From NCBI RefSeq assembly GCF_000337735.1, contig NZ_AOHX01000045.1, positions 17,230 to 81,229 of the forward strand: a DNA stretch of 64,000 nt, in the 5' to 3' direction. This document shows, piece after piece, positions 9,207 through 16,947 of this stretch. Position 1 is the stretch's first letter; each line of letters begins with the position of its first letter. The notes beneath the pieces were generated by a model. That model worked only from the letters and a program-made list of their open reading frames with translations. It was not told the DNA's origin and did not search any database. The stretch is from Natronorubrum sulfidifaciens JCM 14089 (GTDB lineage Archaea > Halobacteriota > Halobacteria > Halobacteriales > Natrialbaceae). Position numbers and translations under genes: made by a program.

Positions 9207-9785
9207 ATGAGCAATCCCCCGACCGAGTTCTACTCGGAGGAACGCTGGCAGAACTGGATCGACCGCATCAAAGACGAAGAGCTCGATCCGGAAGACGAGG
9301 ACTCGGCCCGCCTGCTGTTGAATCTGCAGGACGACACGGCGATCGCGATCGCAAAGATCGTCGCCGCCTACGACGATGGGACCCTCGAGCAAGAGGAAGC
9401 GCTCGCGGAGATCGGTGACGTTCGCGAGATCGTCCTCGATGAAGTCGATATCGAAGACGAGGAGAAACTGATCCTCGTCGACGGCGTCCAGACGAGTCTC
9501 GTCTGTGTCTTCTTCGCCGCCGAGGAGTTCATCGCCGGTGGCCCCGCAGACGAAGGCAGTGTCGGCGACTACCTCGGCGCGGCGGCCGACGCCGAAGCCG
9601 AAGAGGACCTCGATGCGGCACTCGGTTACGCCGCACAGGCAGGCACGCTCGTCATCGACGGCGAGGAACTCGACATATCCATGGCCGAAGACCTCGAGTA
9701 CGGCCTCGTCACGGAGTGGATCAACGGGCTCGACAGCCTCCAGAGCGCGATGAGCGATCCGGAAGTCGTCGAAGAAGACGAGTAA
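9207..9785 (+). CDS. DUF2150 family protein
   Basis: A 192-residue, very acidic, soluble protein. The N-terminus (FYSEERWQNWIDRIKDEELD) and the LLLNLQDDTAIAIAKIVAAY segment are typical of DUF2150, found in haloarchaea and some methanogens. Function is unknown. It lies 75 bp after the TatD-like gene and may be cotranscribed with it. Confidence 0.85.
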   Translation: MSNPPTEFYSEERWQNWIDRIKDEELDPEDEDSARLLLNLQDDTAIAIAKIVAAYDDGTLEQEEALAEIGDVREIVLDEVDIEDEEKLILVDGVQTSLVCVFFAAEEFIAGGPADEGSVGDYLGAAADAEAEEDLDAALGYAAQAGTLVIDGEELDISMAEDLEYGLVTEWINGLDSLQSAMSDPEVVEEDE

Positions 9786-10206
9786 GAGTATTCGAACGCA
9801 CACCTCGTCGCGGCTGTATTCTACGCGGTTTCACAGGTGACTCAGACGGATTGCTGTCCCGATCGCCGACCCGTGGCTGACGATCGGCGGTCAGTAACTC
9901 CAGTCAACCGTCTCACACAGCACCAGCGACAGTCGATTCTGGTCTCGGCAATACTCGCTGCTTCTTTCCGACGCCGGCCGCGGGCGCGTCCCGCCGCCGG
10001 AGTGACCGTCTTGTGACCACCTCTCATATCTCTCGTGATGAAACGGTGCTTTCCAACTTCGTCTGAAACAGCGATACACCGGCAGTACAGGCGTTTGTAC
10101 AGCGTCGATCACAGCAGTTCGATGGGCTCGTCTCGAGTTGTGCAACCGAGAGATAGTTTCAAGCCACCGTCGCAGCTTGCGACAGACGTTTCCGCTCCCC
10201 CAAAGC
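9786..10206. other. Intergenic region without a convincing gene
   Basis: About 420 bp between the DUF2150 gene and the CysD-like gene. Short frames on both strands have shadow-type composition. It holds a degenerate copy of the palindromic repeat (9846-9905), and the promoter of the next gene lies just beyond its end. I see nothing else. Confidence 0.5.
9846..9905. repeat. Degenerate copy of dispersed palindromic repeat (copy A)
   Basis: The segment begins acggattgctgt and contains cgatcggcggtcagt. Both match blocks in the better copies at 11331-11409 and 63423-63503, in the same order. The 3' inverted terminus is eroded. Confidence 0.5.
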
Positions 10207-10207
10207 G

Positions 10208-10213
10208 TTTAAA
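10208..10213 (+). promoter_or_regulatory. TATA box for the CysD-like gene
   Basis: TTTAAA ends 27 nt before the ATG at 10241, inside an AT-rich stretch. No Shine-Dalgarno is present. This is the spacing expected for a leaderless haloarchaeal transcript. Confidence 0.7.
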
Positions 10214-10240
10214 TGTGGTAATTATATCTAATTACACCCT

Positions 10241-11212
10241 ATGACAGCGAACTTCCCCGAGTACGTCGACGTCGACTACGACGATGGCGCTGGTGAGGAC
10301 CCTGAAGACTACGCACACGTCCACGACCGGATCGAGAAAGCGATCGAAGTGACCCGACAGGGACTCGAGCAGTACGAGAACCCGGCCGTGATGTGGACCG
10401 GCGGCAAGGACTCGACGCTCGTCCTCTACTTCGTCAAAGAGGTCGCCGAGCGCTTCGATCTCGAAGTGCCGCCAGCGATTTTCATCGACCACTACCAGCA
10501 CTTCGACGAGATCCACGACTTCGTCGACCACTGGGCTGACGAGTGGGATCTCGAGGTTATCTACGCGCGCAACGAGGACATCGGCGACTACGTCGACGAG
10601 CACGGCCTCGAGCCCGGCGACGACATCGAGATTTCGGAACTCTCCGAGCACAACCAACACCACGTCGAGAACATCCTCGAGTACGAGGAGGACACGTTCC
10701 CGTTCTTGCTCGACACCTACGTCGGCAACCACCTGCTGAAGACGGTCGCGCTGAACAACGCGCTCGAGGAGTACGACGTCGACGGCGTCATCTCCGGCGT
10801 CCGCTGGGACGAACAGGAAGCCCGTGCCGACGAGACGTTCTTCTCGCCGCGTCACGATCCCGACATCTACCCGCCCCACGACCGCGTCCAACCCATTCTG
10901 CAGTTCGACGAGGCCGCCGTCTGGGAAGCCTTCTGGAACTTCGTTGTGCCGGACACCGTCGCCGAGTTCCCCGACGACGGCTACGTCCCACAAAGCGACA
11001 CCGACCTGCCGAACGACTTGAGCCAAGACGACATCCCCGTCTCGCCCAAATACTTCGCCGGCTTCCGCTCGCTCGGCAGCGAGATCAGCACCGAAAAGAG
11101 CGACGAGGACCCTGCCTGGCTACAGGACCTCGAGGGGACGACCGAGCGTGCGGGCCGCGCCCAGGACAAAGAGGACCTGATGGAGCGCCTGCGCGACCTC
11201 GGCTACATGTAA
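10241..11212 (+). CDS. CysD-like PP-loop ATP pyrophosphatase (PAPS-reductase superfamily), cysteine-free
   Basis: A 323-residue protein with a PP-loop (MWTGGKDSTLVLYF, residues about 51-64) that binds ATP in this superfamily. The C-terminal block YFAGFRSLGSEIST, then TTERAGRAQDKED and GYM, resembles the end of CysD (sulfate adenylyltransferase subunit 2, RxLGC...TSERxGRxxD). It does not resemble the redox-active ECGLH tail of CysH. There is no cysteine anywhere in the protein, so a PAPS-reductase mechanism is excluded. No cysN, cysC or sulfite-reductase gene is nearby. Conserved haloarchaeal proteins of this kind are usually labelled PAPS reductase. I infer ATP-dependent adenylation of an unknown substrate. 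Confidence 0.8.
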   Translation: MTANFPEYVDVDYDDGAGEDPEDYAHVHDRIEKAIEVTRQGLEQYENPAVMWTGGKDSTLVLYFVKEVAERFDLEVPPAIFIDHYQHFDEIHDFVDHWADEWDLEVIYARNEDIGDYVDEHGLEPGDDIEISELSEHNQHHVENILEYEEDTFPFLLDTYVGNHLLKTVALNNALEEYDVDGVISGVRWDEQEARADETFFSPRHDPDIYPPHDRVQPILQFDEAAVWEAFWNFVVPDTVAEFPDDGYVPQSDTDLPNDLSQDDIPVSPKYFAGFRSLGSEISTEKSDEDPAWLQDLEGTTERAGRAQDKEDLMERLRDLGYM

Positions 11213-11330
11213 GCGCGGCCAGTTTGCCGTCGCATCGCCGTCTGACCGGTTTTTGCGGGCGTCTCAGACTCGAGCGACAGCGATCGCTCAGTGCTGAGTG
11301 AGGCCACAGAAAGGACTCTCGAACGCATTG

Positions 11331-11409
11331 TACGGTCTGCTGTCACGATGTCCCGCCGATCACCAGTGCGGGCCGGTACTCGGCGGCCAGTGACGACAGC
11401 AGTCCGTAT
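11331..11409. repeat. Dispersed ~80-nt palindromic repeat (copy B)
   Basis: It begins tacggtctgctgtc and ends gacagcagtccgtat. The two ends are near-perfect inverted repeats, and inner blocks (cccgccgatcac / cggcggccagtg) also pair partly. It is very similar along its whole length to 63423-63503. Its right end touches the stop codon of the small membrane protein on the minus strand, so it may form a hairpin at that mRNA's 3' end. Confidence 0.75.
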
Positions 11410-11600
11410 TAGTGCTGTGCGCGGTACTCGCCGTGTTTGACGCCGATTGCGAGCATGATCGCGCCGAAGATCACCATCGACGGCAGTACCATCATCAGAA
11501 TACTATCCGTCGTCATCATGTTCGATCCGATCATGCCACCGACGCCGAGAGCGATCAAGGCGATGAACACGCCTGCTGTCGTCGTAAGGTCAAATTCCAT
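11409..11600 (-). CDS. Small two-TM membrane protein
   Basis: 63 residues from ATG 11600 (MEFDLTTTAG); a start at 11624 would add eight hydrophilic residues. Two hydrophobic segments (TAGVFIALIALGVGGMIGS and ILMMVLPSMVIFGAIMLAI) are followed by a short hydrophilic tail (GVKHGEYRAQH). Proteins of this shape are conserved in haloarchaea without known function. Confidence 0.65.
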   Translation of the reverse strand: MEFDLTTTAGVFIALIALGVGGMIGSNMMTTDSILMMVLPSMVIFGAIMLAIGVKHGEYRAQH

Positions 11601-11688
11601 ACGTGGTCGTTGGGAGCCAGCCACCTAATGATCCCCGGAATCGGCAGTCCGTTCACAATGGTTTGTCAGAGGTGAGAAAAACGAGAAA

Positions 11689-12459
11689 TTATTGCGACGG
11701 CCGGACCAGGTTCGCCAGCGCGGTGACGACACCCAGGAACCAGCCCAGTGGGAACGAGATACCGGTCCACATCGCCGCGTAGGCCGCACCCTCGAGTTCG
11801 AAGTTCCCGCGCAGATACTCGTTGATACCGCCAACGAAGAGGACGTTGTCGAGTACCCAGACGGCGAAGTCGTAGCTGGGCTCCAAGACGACGGCCTCGA
11901 GCGACGGCGTGACGAGTGCGGCGACGACGGGTGGCAAGAACAACGCCGTCATCGCGAAGGGGTAGGCGAGAGCGACTGTGAGCCCGCGACCGCCGAATTT
12001 CGAGCTGGTGGCGGCGAGTGCGGTCGACACCGTCGCGACGCCGCTGGCTGCGGCGACAGCCAACACCGCATCAAACGGAATGTCGACCTGTTCCATATAG
12101 GACATCGCCCCCCAGGCAAGCGTCAACAGGCCCCAGCCGAGCAGGGCGATGCCCGTGACGCCGACGATGCCGAGTCGCGTTCGCGTCGAGTCGAGTTTCG
12201 CCGCGTAGTAGCGGGTGCCGAGGCCGAGTACGGTCAGTGGGTATAGGACCAGCAAGCCGACCAGCCCGAGAAGGCTCCAGCCCCGGTAGGCGATGCGCTG
12301 GGGGAGCGTCTCGGGTTGCCATTTCCCCATGACGGAGTGGCCGCGGCCACGTTGGCGTGGAAAGACGAGTTCCATCCAGGCACCGTGTAACCGCTGGACG
12401 TCGGTTTTGATCGCCCCGACGACCCCACCGCCGCCACGTTGTCGTGAGCGGGTGGACAT
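11689..12459 (-). CDS. Polytopic membrane protein of unknown function
   Basis: A 256-residue protein. A basic N-terminal ~65 residues (RSRQRGGGG; GKWQPETLPQRIAYRG) precede about five or six hydrophobic segments, including LLGLVGLLVLYPLTVLGLG, LGIVGVTGIALLGWGLL, VLAVAAASGVATVSTALAAT, VALAYPFAMTALFLPPVVAAL and ISFPLGWFLGVVTALANLV. No catalytic motif is visible and no family is recognised. It runs in the same direction as the small membrane gene 88 bp downstream. Confidence 0.7.
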   Translation of the reverse strand: MSTRSRQRGGGGVVGAIKTDVQRLHGAWMELVFPRQRGRGHSVMGKWQPETLPQRIAYRGWSLLGLVGLLVLYPLTVLGLGTRYYAAKLDSTRTRLGIVGVTGIALLGWGLLTLAWGAMSYMEQVDIPFDAVLAVAAASGVATVSTALAATSSKFGGRGLTVALAYPFAMTALFLPPVVAALVTPSLEAVVLEPSYDFAVWVLDNVLFVGGINEYLRGNFELEGAAYAAMWTGISFPLGWFLGVVTALANLVRPSQ

Positions 12460-12568
12460 ACGCGAGCCAAAAAGCCGGCGTACCGTAAACGTTCCTGCTT
12501 TTCTGGAGTTTAAATAGGTCAGTTCAGTGTCACAAACCGTGGCTGCCGCCAGCCATTGAACGATTGTG

Positions 12569-13411
12569 TCAGTTCCACGGCGCGAAGTCGGGATCGACTT
12601 TCCGACTCCGCTCTTCGATGCTGTCGATCGCGTCGACGTCTTCCTCGTCTAGCTCGAGTGCCAACGACGCCCAGTTGTCCCGGATATGTGCTTCGCTGGT
12701 CGCTTTCGGAATCGCGGTGATGCCTTTCTCGCGAAGCCAGGCGAGACTGACCTGGGCCTCGCTCGCGTCGTGTTTGGCCGCAATCTCCTGCATCACGGGC
12801 TGGTCGAACACCTGTCCGCGGGCCAGCGGGGAGTAGGCGACCAGTTCGACGTCGTGTTGTTCGCACGTTTCCTGAAGCTCCTCCTGGGGCAACATCGGGT
12901 GCAGTTCGACCTGATTCGCCAGAATCGGGACGTCACAGGTTTCGATGGCTTCCTCGAGTTGCTCGGGTTCGAAGTTACTCACGCCGACGTTCTTGATCAG
13001 GCCCTCGTCGTACAGCTCCGAGAACGCCTCGAGCGTGTCTTCGGGGTCGTACGTTCGGGCTGGCCAGTGGACGTACAGCAGGTCGACGTACTCGACGCCG
13101 AGTCGGTCGAGGCTCTCGCGAGCCGTCTCGAGGACGTCCTCGGACTCGAGGTTCGAGATCCAGATCTTGGTCGCGAGGAAGATGTCGTCGCGGTCGACAT
13201 CGGCGGCCGCGATCCCCTCGCCGACGGCGGCCTCGTTCTCGTAGATCTGGGCGGTGTCGATGTGTCGATACCCCGTCTCGAGGGCCGTTCGGACGCTTTC
13301 GGCACACTGCTCGGGGTCTTCGTTCTGCCACGTGCCGAGGCCGAGCATCGGCATCCCGTCTGTGGTTGGACACGATTCGGGAGCGACAGTGTCGGCGGTT
13401 TCTGGTTCCAT
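12569..13411 (-). CDS. Aldo/keto reductase
   Basis: NAD(P)H-dependent oxidoreductase of 280 residues read from ATG 13411 (MEPETADTV); a longer frame to 13558 lacks family similarity. AKR tetrad positions are visible: Asp and Tyr in GYRHIDTAQIYENE, Lys in IFLATKIW and His in YVHWP. IKNVGVSNF and the C-terminal IPKATSEAHIRDN cofactor-phosphate region are also present. The physiological carbonyl substrate is not evident. A second member of the family lies at 39721. Confidence 0.93.
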   Translation of the reverse strand: MEPETADTVAPESCPTTDGMPMLGLGTWQNEDPEQCAESVRTALETGYRHIDTAQIYENEAAVGEGIAAADVDRDDIFLATKIWISNLESEDVLETARESLDRLGVEYVDLLYVHWPARTYDPEDTLEAFSELYDEGLIKNVGVSNFEPEQLEEAIETCDVPILANQVELHPMLPQEELQETCEQHDVELVAYSPLARGQVFDQPVMQEIAAKHDASEAQVSLAWLREKGITAIPKATSEAHIRDNWASLALELDEEDVDAIDSIEERSRKVDPDFAPWN

Positions 13412-13503
13412 ACATGAGTGAAGAGCCAGCGTGCGAAAATGGGTTTGGGTTGCGGCTAGTGGTTCGGTTTCCATTCGTGGTGGCCGCAGATCGACGCACG
13501 AGC

Positions 13504-14223
13504 ATGGCCGAGACGGAGCGCTCAATACAGTCGCTACCGTTAGCAAAACCAGTGGCACGAGACCTCGTTGGCGTTCTGTTAGCCGATCCGTTCGTCGTGA
13601 TGAACACGGTTGGACTGGTCGCGTTCGCGCTGGTCGGCGCGAGCAAAGCGATCAGAGAGGAGTTCGATCTGTTCGGAATCGCCGTCGTCGGACTTGCGAC
13701 GGCGTTTGCCGGCGGCGTCACGCGGGATCTGCTCGTGAACCGCATTCCGTTGGCGCTTCGGTCACTGGGCGAGATCAGTCTTGGCCTGCTCGGCGTCTGT
13801 CTGGCGATCGGCCTCTACCACGCCCTCGAGTCGCCGGACGATCATCCGATCACGCTGGTTTCCGACGCCGTCGGGCTCGCTGCGTTCACGACGGCTGGCG
13901 CGATTGTCGCGACCGAAACCGGTGTCTCGAGCTTCGGCGTCGTCGCGATCGCGACGATCAACGCCGTCGGCGGCGGGGCACTCGCGGACATCCTCCTCGA
14001 TCGAGCCCCGTTCATCCTGTTCGAGGACTTCTATGCGAGCTGTGCGGTGTTAGGAGGGACCAGCTACTGGGTGGTCGTGTCTCTCGGCGCGACGAGCAGC
14101 ACCGCCGCGGCGATGTGTGCGGCCGTCACGGTCGGAACGCGGTTGGTCGCTGTCACCTACGGCTGGCGGCTTCCGACGGCTCAGACGCTCGAGTCGGTCG
14201 GTGGCGGCGTAGGCAAGCAGTAA
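13504..14223 (+). CDS. TRIC/UPF0126-family membrane protein
   Basis: A 239-residue protein from ATG 13504. It has two repeats of three transmembrane segments with the UPF0126 signatures GLVAFALVGASKAIREEFDLFG, AGGVTRDLLVNRIPL and, in the second repeat, NAVGGGALADILLDRAPF. The family includes prokaryotic TRIC-type trimeric cation channels, so potassium-channel activity is plausible. It is divergent from the aldo/keto reductase. Confidence 0.85.
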   Translation: MAETERSIQSLPLAKPVARDLVGVLLADPFVVMNTVGLVAFALVGASKAIREEFDLFGIAVVGLATAFAGGVTRDLLVNRIPLALRSLGEISLGLLGVCLAIGLYHALESPDDHPITLVSDAVGLAAFTTAGAIVATETGVSSFGVVAIATINAVGGGALADILLDRAPFILFEDFYASCAVLGGTSYWVVVSLGATSSTAAAMCAAVTVGTRLVAVTYGWRLPTAQTLESVGGGVGKQ

Positions 14224-14296
14224 TCGACAGTAGTGCCTCGAGCGACGAAGACGACCGGAACGATTATCACCGTTCGGTTGACACATTCACCTACCG

Positions 14297-14551
14297 ATGG
14301 CACGCGAGACGGACACGGATACCGAGTCGGGCGGCGAGACCGAACACGCAGTCGCTCGAAGCGCAGTTCGGGACGCGATCTTCGATGCGATCGGCACCGT
14401 CGTGCTGCTCGGCTTTTCGCTCGTGTTCCTGTTTGTCGGCGTTCGCGGACTCGTCGTCGGCTCGTCGCTTCCACTCAGCGCCGCGTTCATCGCTGCCAGC
14501 CTGCTCGTGGCCGGGGCAGCGCTGGATCTCGTGCCGCCGTTTCGCGGGTGA
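14297..14551 (+). CDS. Small two-TM membrane protein
   Basis: 84 residues. An acidic N-terminus (ETDTDTESGGETE) precedes two hydrophobic segments (TVVLLGFSLVFLFVGVRGLV and AAFIAASLLVAGAALDLV). It follows the TRIC-like gene by 73 bp on the same strand and converges on the PAC2 gene. Function unknown. Confidence 0.6.
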   Translation: MARETDTDTESGGETEHAVARSAVRDAIFDAIGTVVLLGFSLVFLFVGVRGLVVGSSLPLSAAFIAASLLVAGAALDLVPPFRG

Positions 14552-14581
14552 ATGGCCCAGTCGGCTCCGAAGACGGGCCTG

Positions 14582-15322
14582 CTACTGATACATCCGGAGC
14601 GGTTGGGCCTGCGAACTCTCTTCCTGCGCGACCGCTTGCATCTGCTGGGCGAACTGTTCGCGTTGTTCTTTGATCTCCGCGGCTCGCTCGAGCAGGTCGT
14701 CCGTGTCGATCGAGACGTCAGCGATCGGCGCGACGGCGTCCTCTAACAGCACGCTCGCGGCTTCGGGATCGGGGAACTGAGGGCTACACTCGACGACGAG
14801 GCCGTAGCTGTCGTATTCGTGGTGGGCTGCACGGTTGAGCAACGCTCCCGTCGGCCCGGTGATGACGCCGTCTTCGGGCGGGGGTGAGATGTCGTGGGCC
14901 TCGAGGGTCTCGCTGACGGTGCCGGTCGCGATCCCGTACAGATCCGGCTCAGTCTCACGTTTTGTAGGGAAGCCGCTGAGATAGAGCGGCGTCGCGTCGT
15001 GGTCGCCGACCCAGCGTGTCACGCAGTCGGCGACGTTGTTGACCGCAGCCGAAACGATCGGCACGTCGCTCTGGAGAGCCAGCAGGTCGTGTTCGTCGCT
15101 GACGTAGAGTCTGACTGGTGGCCGAGCGGTTCGGTCGCCGCTGCGATAGACGCCGATCCGAGGAAGTCCCTCACAGTCGACGCTCGCGTAGTAGCGCATC
15201 TCGAGTTGGTCGATGAGGTGGTCGGTCGCGATTTTGCCGACGAGGCCGATGCCGGGAAATCCTTCGACGAGCGTCGGCGTCTCGAGGTCCGGTTCCGGTC
15301 CCTGAGAGCACAGTCCAGTCAT
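14582..15322 (-). CDS. PAC2 family protein (proteasome-assembly-chaperone-like)
   Basis: 246 residues from ATG 15322 (MTGLCSQGPEP). PAC2-family hallmarks are LVEGFPGIGLVGKIATDHLI at the N-terminus, YLSGFPTKRE, and GPTGALL in the second half. The C-terminus is a short coiled-coil-like, Gln/Glu-rich stretch. In eukaryotes PAC2 helps assemble 20S proteasomes; the role of archaeal homologues is not established. Confidence 0.88.
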   Translation of the reverse strand: MTGLCSQGPEPDLETPTLVEGFPGIGLVGKIATDHLIDQLEMRYYASVDCEGLPRIGVYRSGDRTARPPVRLYVSDEHDLLALQSDVPIVSAAVNNVADCVTRWVGDHDATPLYLSGFPTKRETEPDLYGIATGTVSETLEAHDISPPPEDGVITGPTGALLNRAAHHEYDSYGLVVECSPQFPDPEAASVLLEDAVAPIADVSIDTDDLLERAAEIKEQREQFAQQMQAVAQEESSQAQPLRMYQ

Positions 15323-15460
15323 ACCTAGAGAGTCGCACGCAGTTCGCATAAAGACGATGCCGAGCGGCTCGGATCGCGGCGACAACCGCGAGCGGAATTG
15401 CGGGCCGGCTTCCACGTGCCTTCGAAACCCACAAACGCTGGGCGCTCGAATTTCAGTTCA

Positions 15461-16372
15461 ATGGAGCCATTCGAGCGGTATCGACCGATCATCGACGATT
15501 TCGACGCGTTTCTCGCCGCGTGCGAACGGCCACTCGGCAACGCCGCCCGCATCAATACGATCAAAGGGTCCGTCGAGCGGACGCTCGAGGCCCTCGATGA
15601 GGAGGGGGTCGCCTACGAACAGGCCGACTGGAACCCGCGCGTGGTTCGCCTCGAGACGGACTCGCCGGGCTCGACGTGGACATCGTTTCACGGGCTGACT
15701 CACGGACAAGAGGAGGTGTCGGCGGTGCCGCCGGTCGTCCTCGACCCGCAACCGGGAGAGCGCGTCTGGGATAGCTGTGCCGCACCGGGCGGGAAGGCGA
15801 CCCAGCTCGCCGCACTGATGGACGACCGCGGGACCGTGGTCGCAAACGACAACAACCTCGGCCGAATCTCGGCGCTGCGGTTCAACGCCGAGCGACTCGG
15901 CGCGACGAGTCTCGCCGTGACCAACGCCGACGCCCGGACCTACTCGCTCAAGCGCTTTCCGTTCGACGAGTTCGATCGAGCGCTCGTCGACGCCCCCTGT
16001 TCGTGTGAGGGGACGATCCGGAAGAATCCCGACGCGCTCGACAACTGGAACGAAGGCCACATCAGCTCCGTCTCGGGCATCCAGAAAGGCATCCTCCGGC
16101 GGGCTGTCCAAGCCACACGCGAGGGTGGCACCGTCGTCTACTCGACGTGTACGTTCGCGCCCGAGGAGAACGAGGCCGTCGTCCAGCACGCCCTCGAGAA
16201 CGAGGCCTGTCGCGTCGTCGACTTCGACCTCGGCCTCAAGCACTCCTCGGGACTGTCCGAGTGGGACGACGAGACGTTCGACGACTCACTCGAGCGCGCC
16301 GCCCGTATCTACCCACACCAGAACGACACCGGCGGCTTTTTCGTCGCGAAGTTGGAGGTGACCGCCGAATGA
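15461..16372 (+). CDS. RsmB/NOP2/Sun-family RNA m5C methyltransferase
   Basis: A 303-residue SAM-dependent cytosine-5 RNA methyltransferase. The SAM motif DSCAAPGGKATQLA, DAPCSCEGTIRKNP with the conserved PC catalytic cysteine, and YSTCTFAPEENE with the second cysteine are all present. The start at 15461 (MEPFERY) is the first ATG with family similarity. The protein lacks a PUA-type RNA-binding domain of its own. The stop overlaps the next gene's start (ATGA), so the two are translationally coupled. Target (tRNA or rRNA) is not determined. Confidence 0.92.
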   Translation: MEPFERYRPIIDDFDAFLAACERPLGNAARINTIKGSVERTLEALDEEGVAYEQADWNPRVVRLETDSPGSTWTSFHGLTHGQEEVSAVPPVVLDPQPGERVWDSCAAPGGKATQLAALMDDRGTVVANDNNLGRISALRFNAERLGATSLAVTNADARTYSLKRFPFDEFDRALVDAPCSCEGTIRKNPDALDNWNEGHISSVSGIQKGILRRAVQATREGGTVVYSTCTFAPEENEAVVQHALENEACRVVDFDLGLKHSSGLSEWDDETFDDSLERAARIYPHQNDTGGFFVAKLEVTAE

Positions 16373-16875
16373 GCGACAACGACGGGCAGCGCTTCGATCG
16401 ACTCCCCGAAACGGATACAGAGCGAACCGTCGAGGGTCGGGCCAGCCGTAAGGAAGTGATCGACTACTTCGAGGACCGCTTTGGCATCCCGCCGGAAACG
16501 TTCGCCGACTACACGTTCTGGGAGAAAGGAGCCGGCAAGATCTGGATCTACGCAGGTGAGGCACCGACGCCGATCGAGATCGAAGCGATTGGGATGACCT
16601 GCCTCCGGACGCGACAGGAACACTGGAAGCCGACGACGGACTTCGTCCAGCGCTTCGGCCAGTTCGCCACCGACTGCGTGATCGAACTCGAGCGCGAACA
16701 GGCACGGGCGTTCGCGGCTGGCGAGGATCAGGACCTCGAGTGGTGGGACGGCGACTGGGGATATCTCATCGCTGCACACGAACTTGCAGGCGACCTCGAG
16801 CCGCTTGGGATCGGTCTCTACGTCCACGGTGAACTGCGCTCGATGGTGCCGAAAGGCCGCCAGCGAGACATCTGA
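16369..16875 (+). CDS. Probable RNA-binding partner of the m5C methyltransferase
   Basis: 168 residues, starting in the ATGA overlap with the methyltransferase stop. The C-terminal part (DWGYLIAAHELAG, then GIGLYVHGELRSMVPKGRQRDI) resembles the PUA-like end of RsmF/NIP7-type proteins, where G-x-x-KG loops contact RNA. The N-terminal half (FEDRFGIPPETFADYTFWEKG) is characteristic of a conserved haloarchaeal family. I infer that it supplies RNA binding in trans. Confidence 0.7.
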   Translation: MSDNDGQRFDRLPETDTERTVEGRASRKEVIDYFEDRFGIPPETFADYTFWEKGAGKIWIYAGEAPTPIEIEAIGMTCLRTRQEHWKPTTDFVQRFGQFATDCVIELEREQARAFAAGEDQDLEWWDGDWGYLIAAHELAGDLEPLGIGLYVHGELRSMVPKGRQRDI

Positions 16876-16947
16876 ACGGTCGCCGCTCGAATATCGTCGT
16901 TGCCGCTTTTTCCTGCCGTTCGTGCCGACACGAGAACAGTCGAATCG

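Noticed and set aside
9891-10145. 84-codon minus-strand frame in the gap before the CysD-like gene
   Set aside because: Composition (Arg, Ser, His, Trp scattered) is unlike haloarchaeal proteins, and it covers the degenerate repeat copy.
10232-11026. 264-codon Val/Asp-rich frame antisense to the CysD-like gene
   Set aside because: Low-complexity VVVDVDVLGEV-type composition is produced by reading GAC/GTC-rich sequence backwards.
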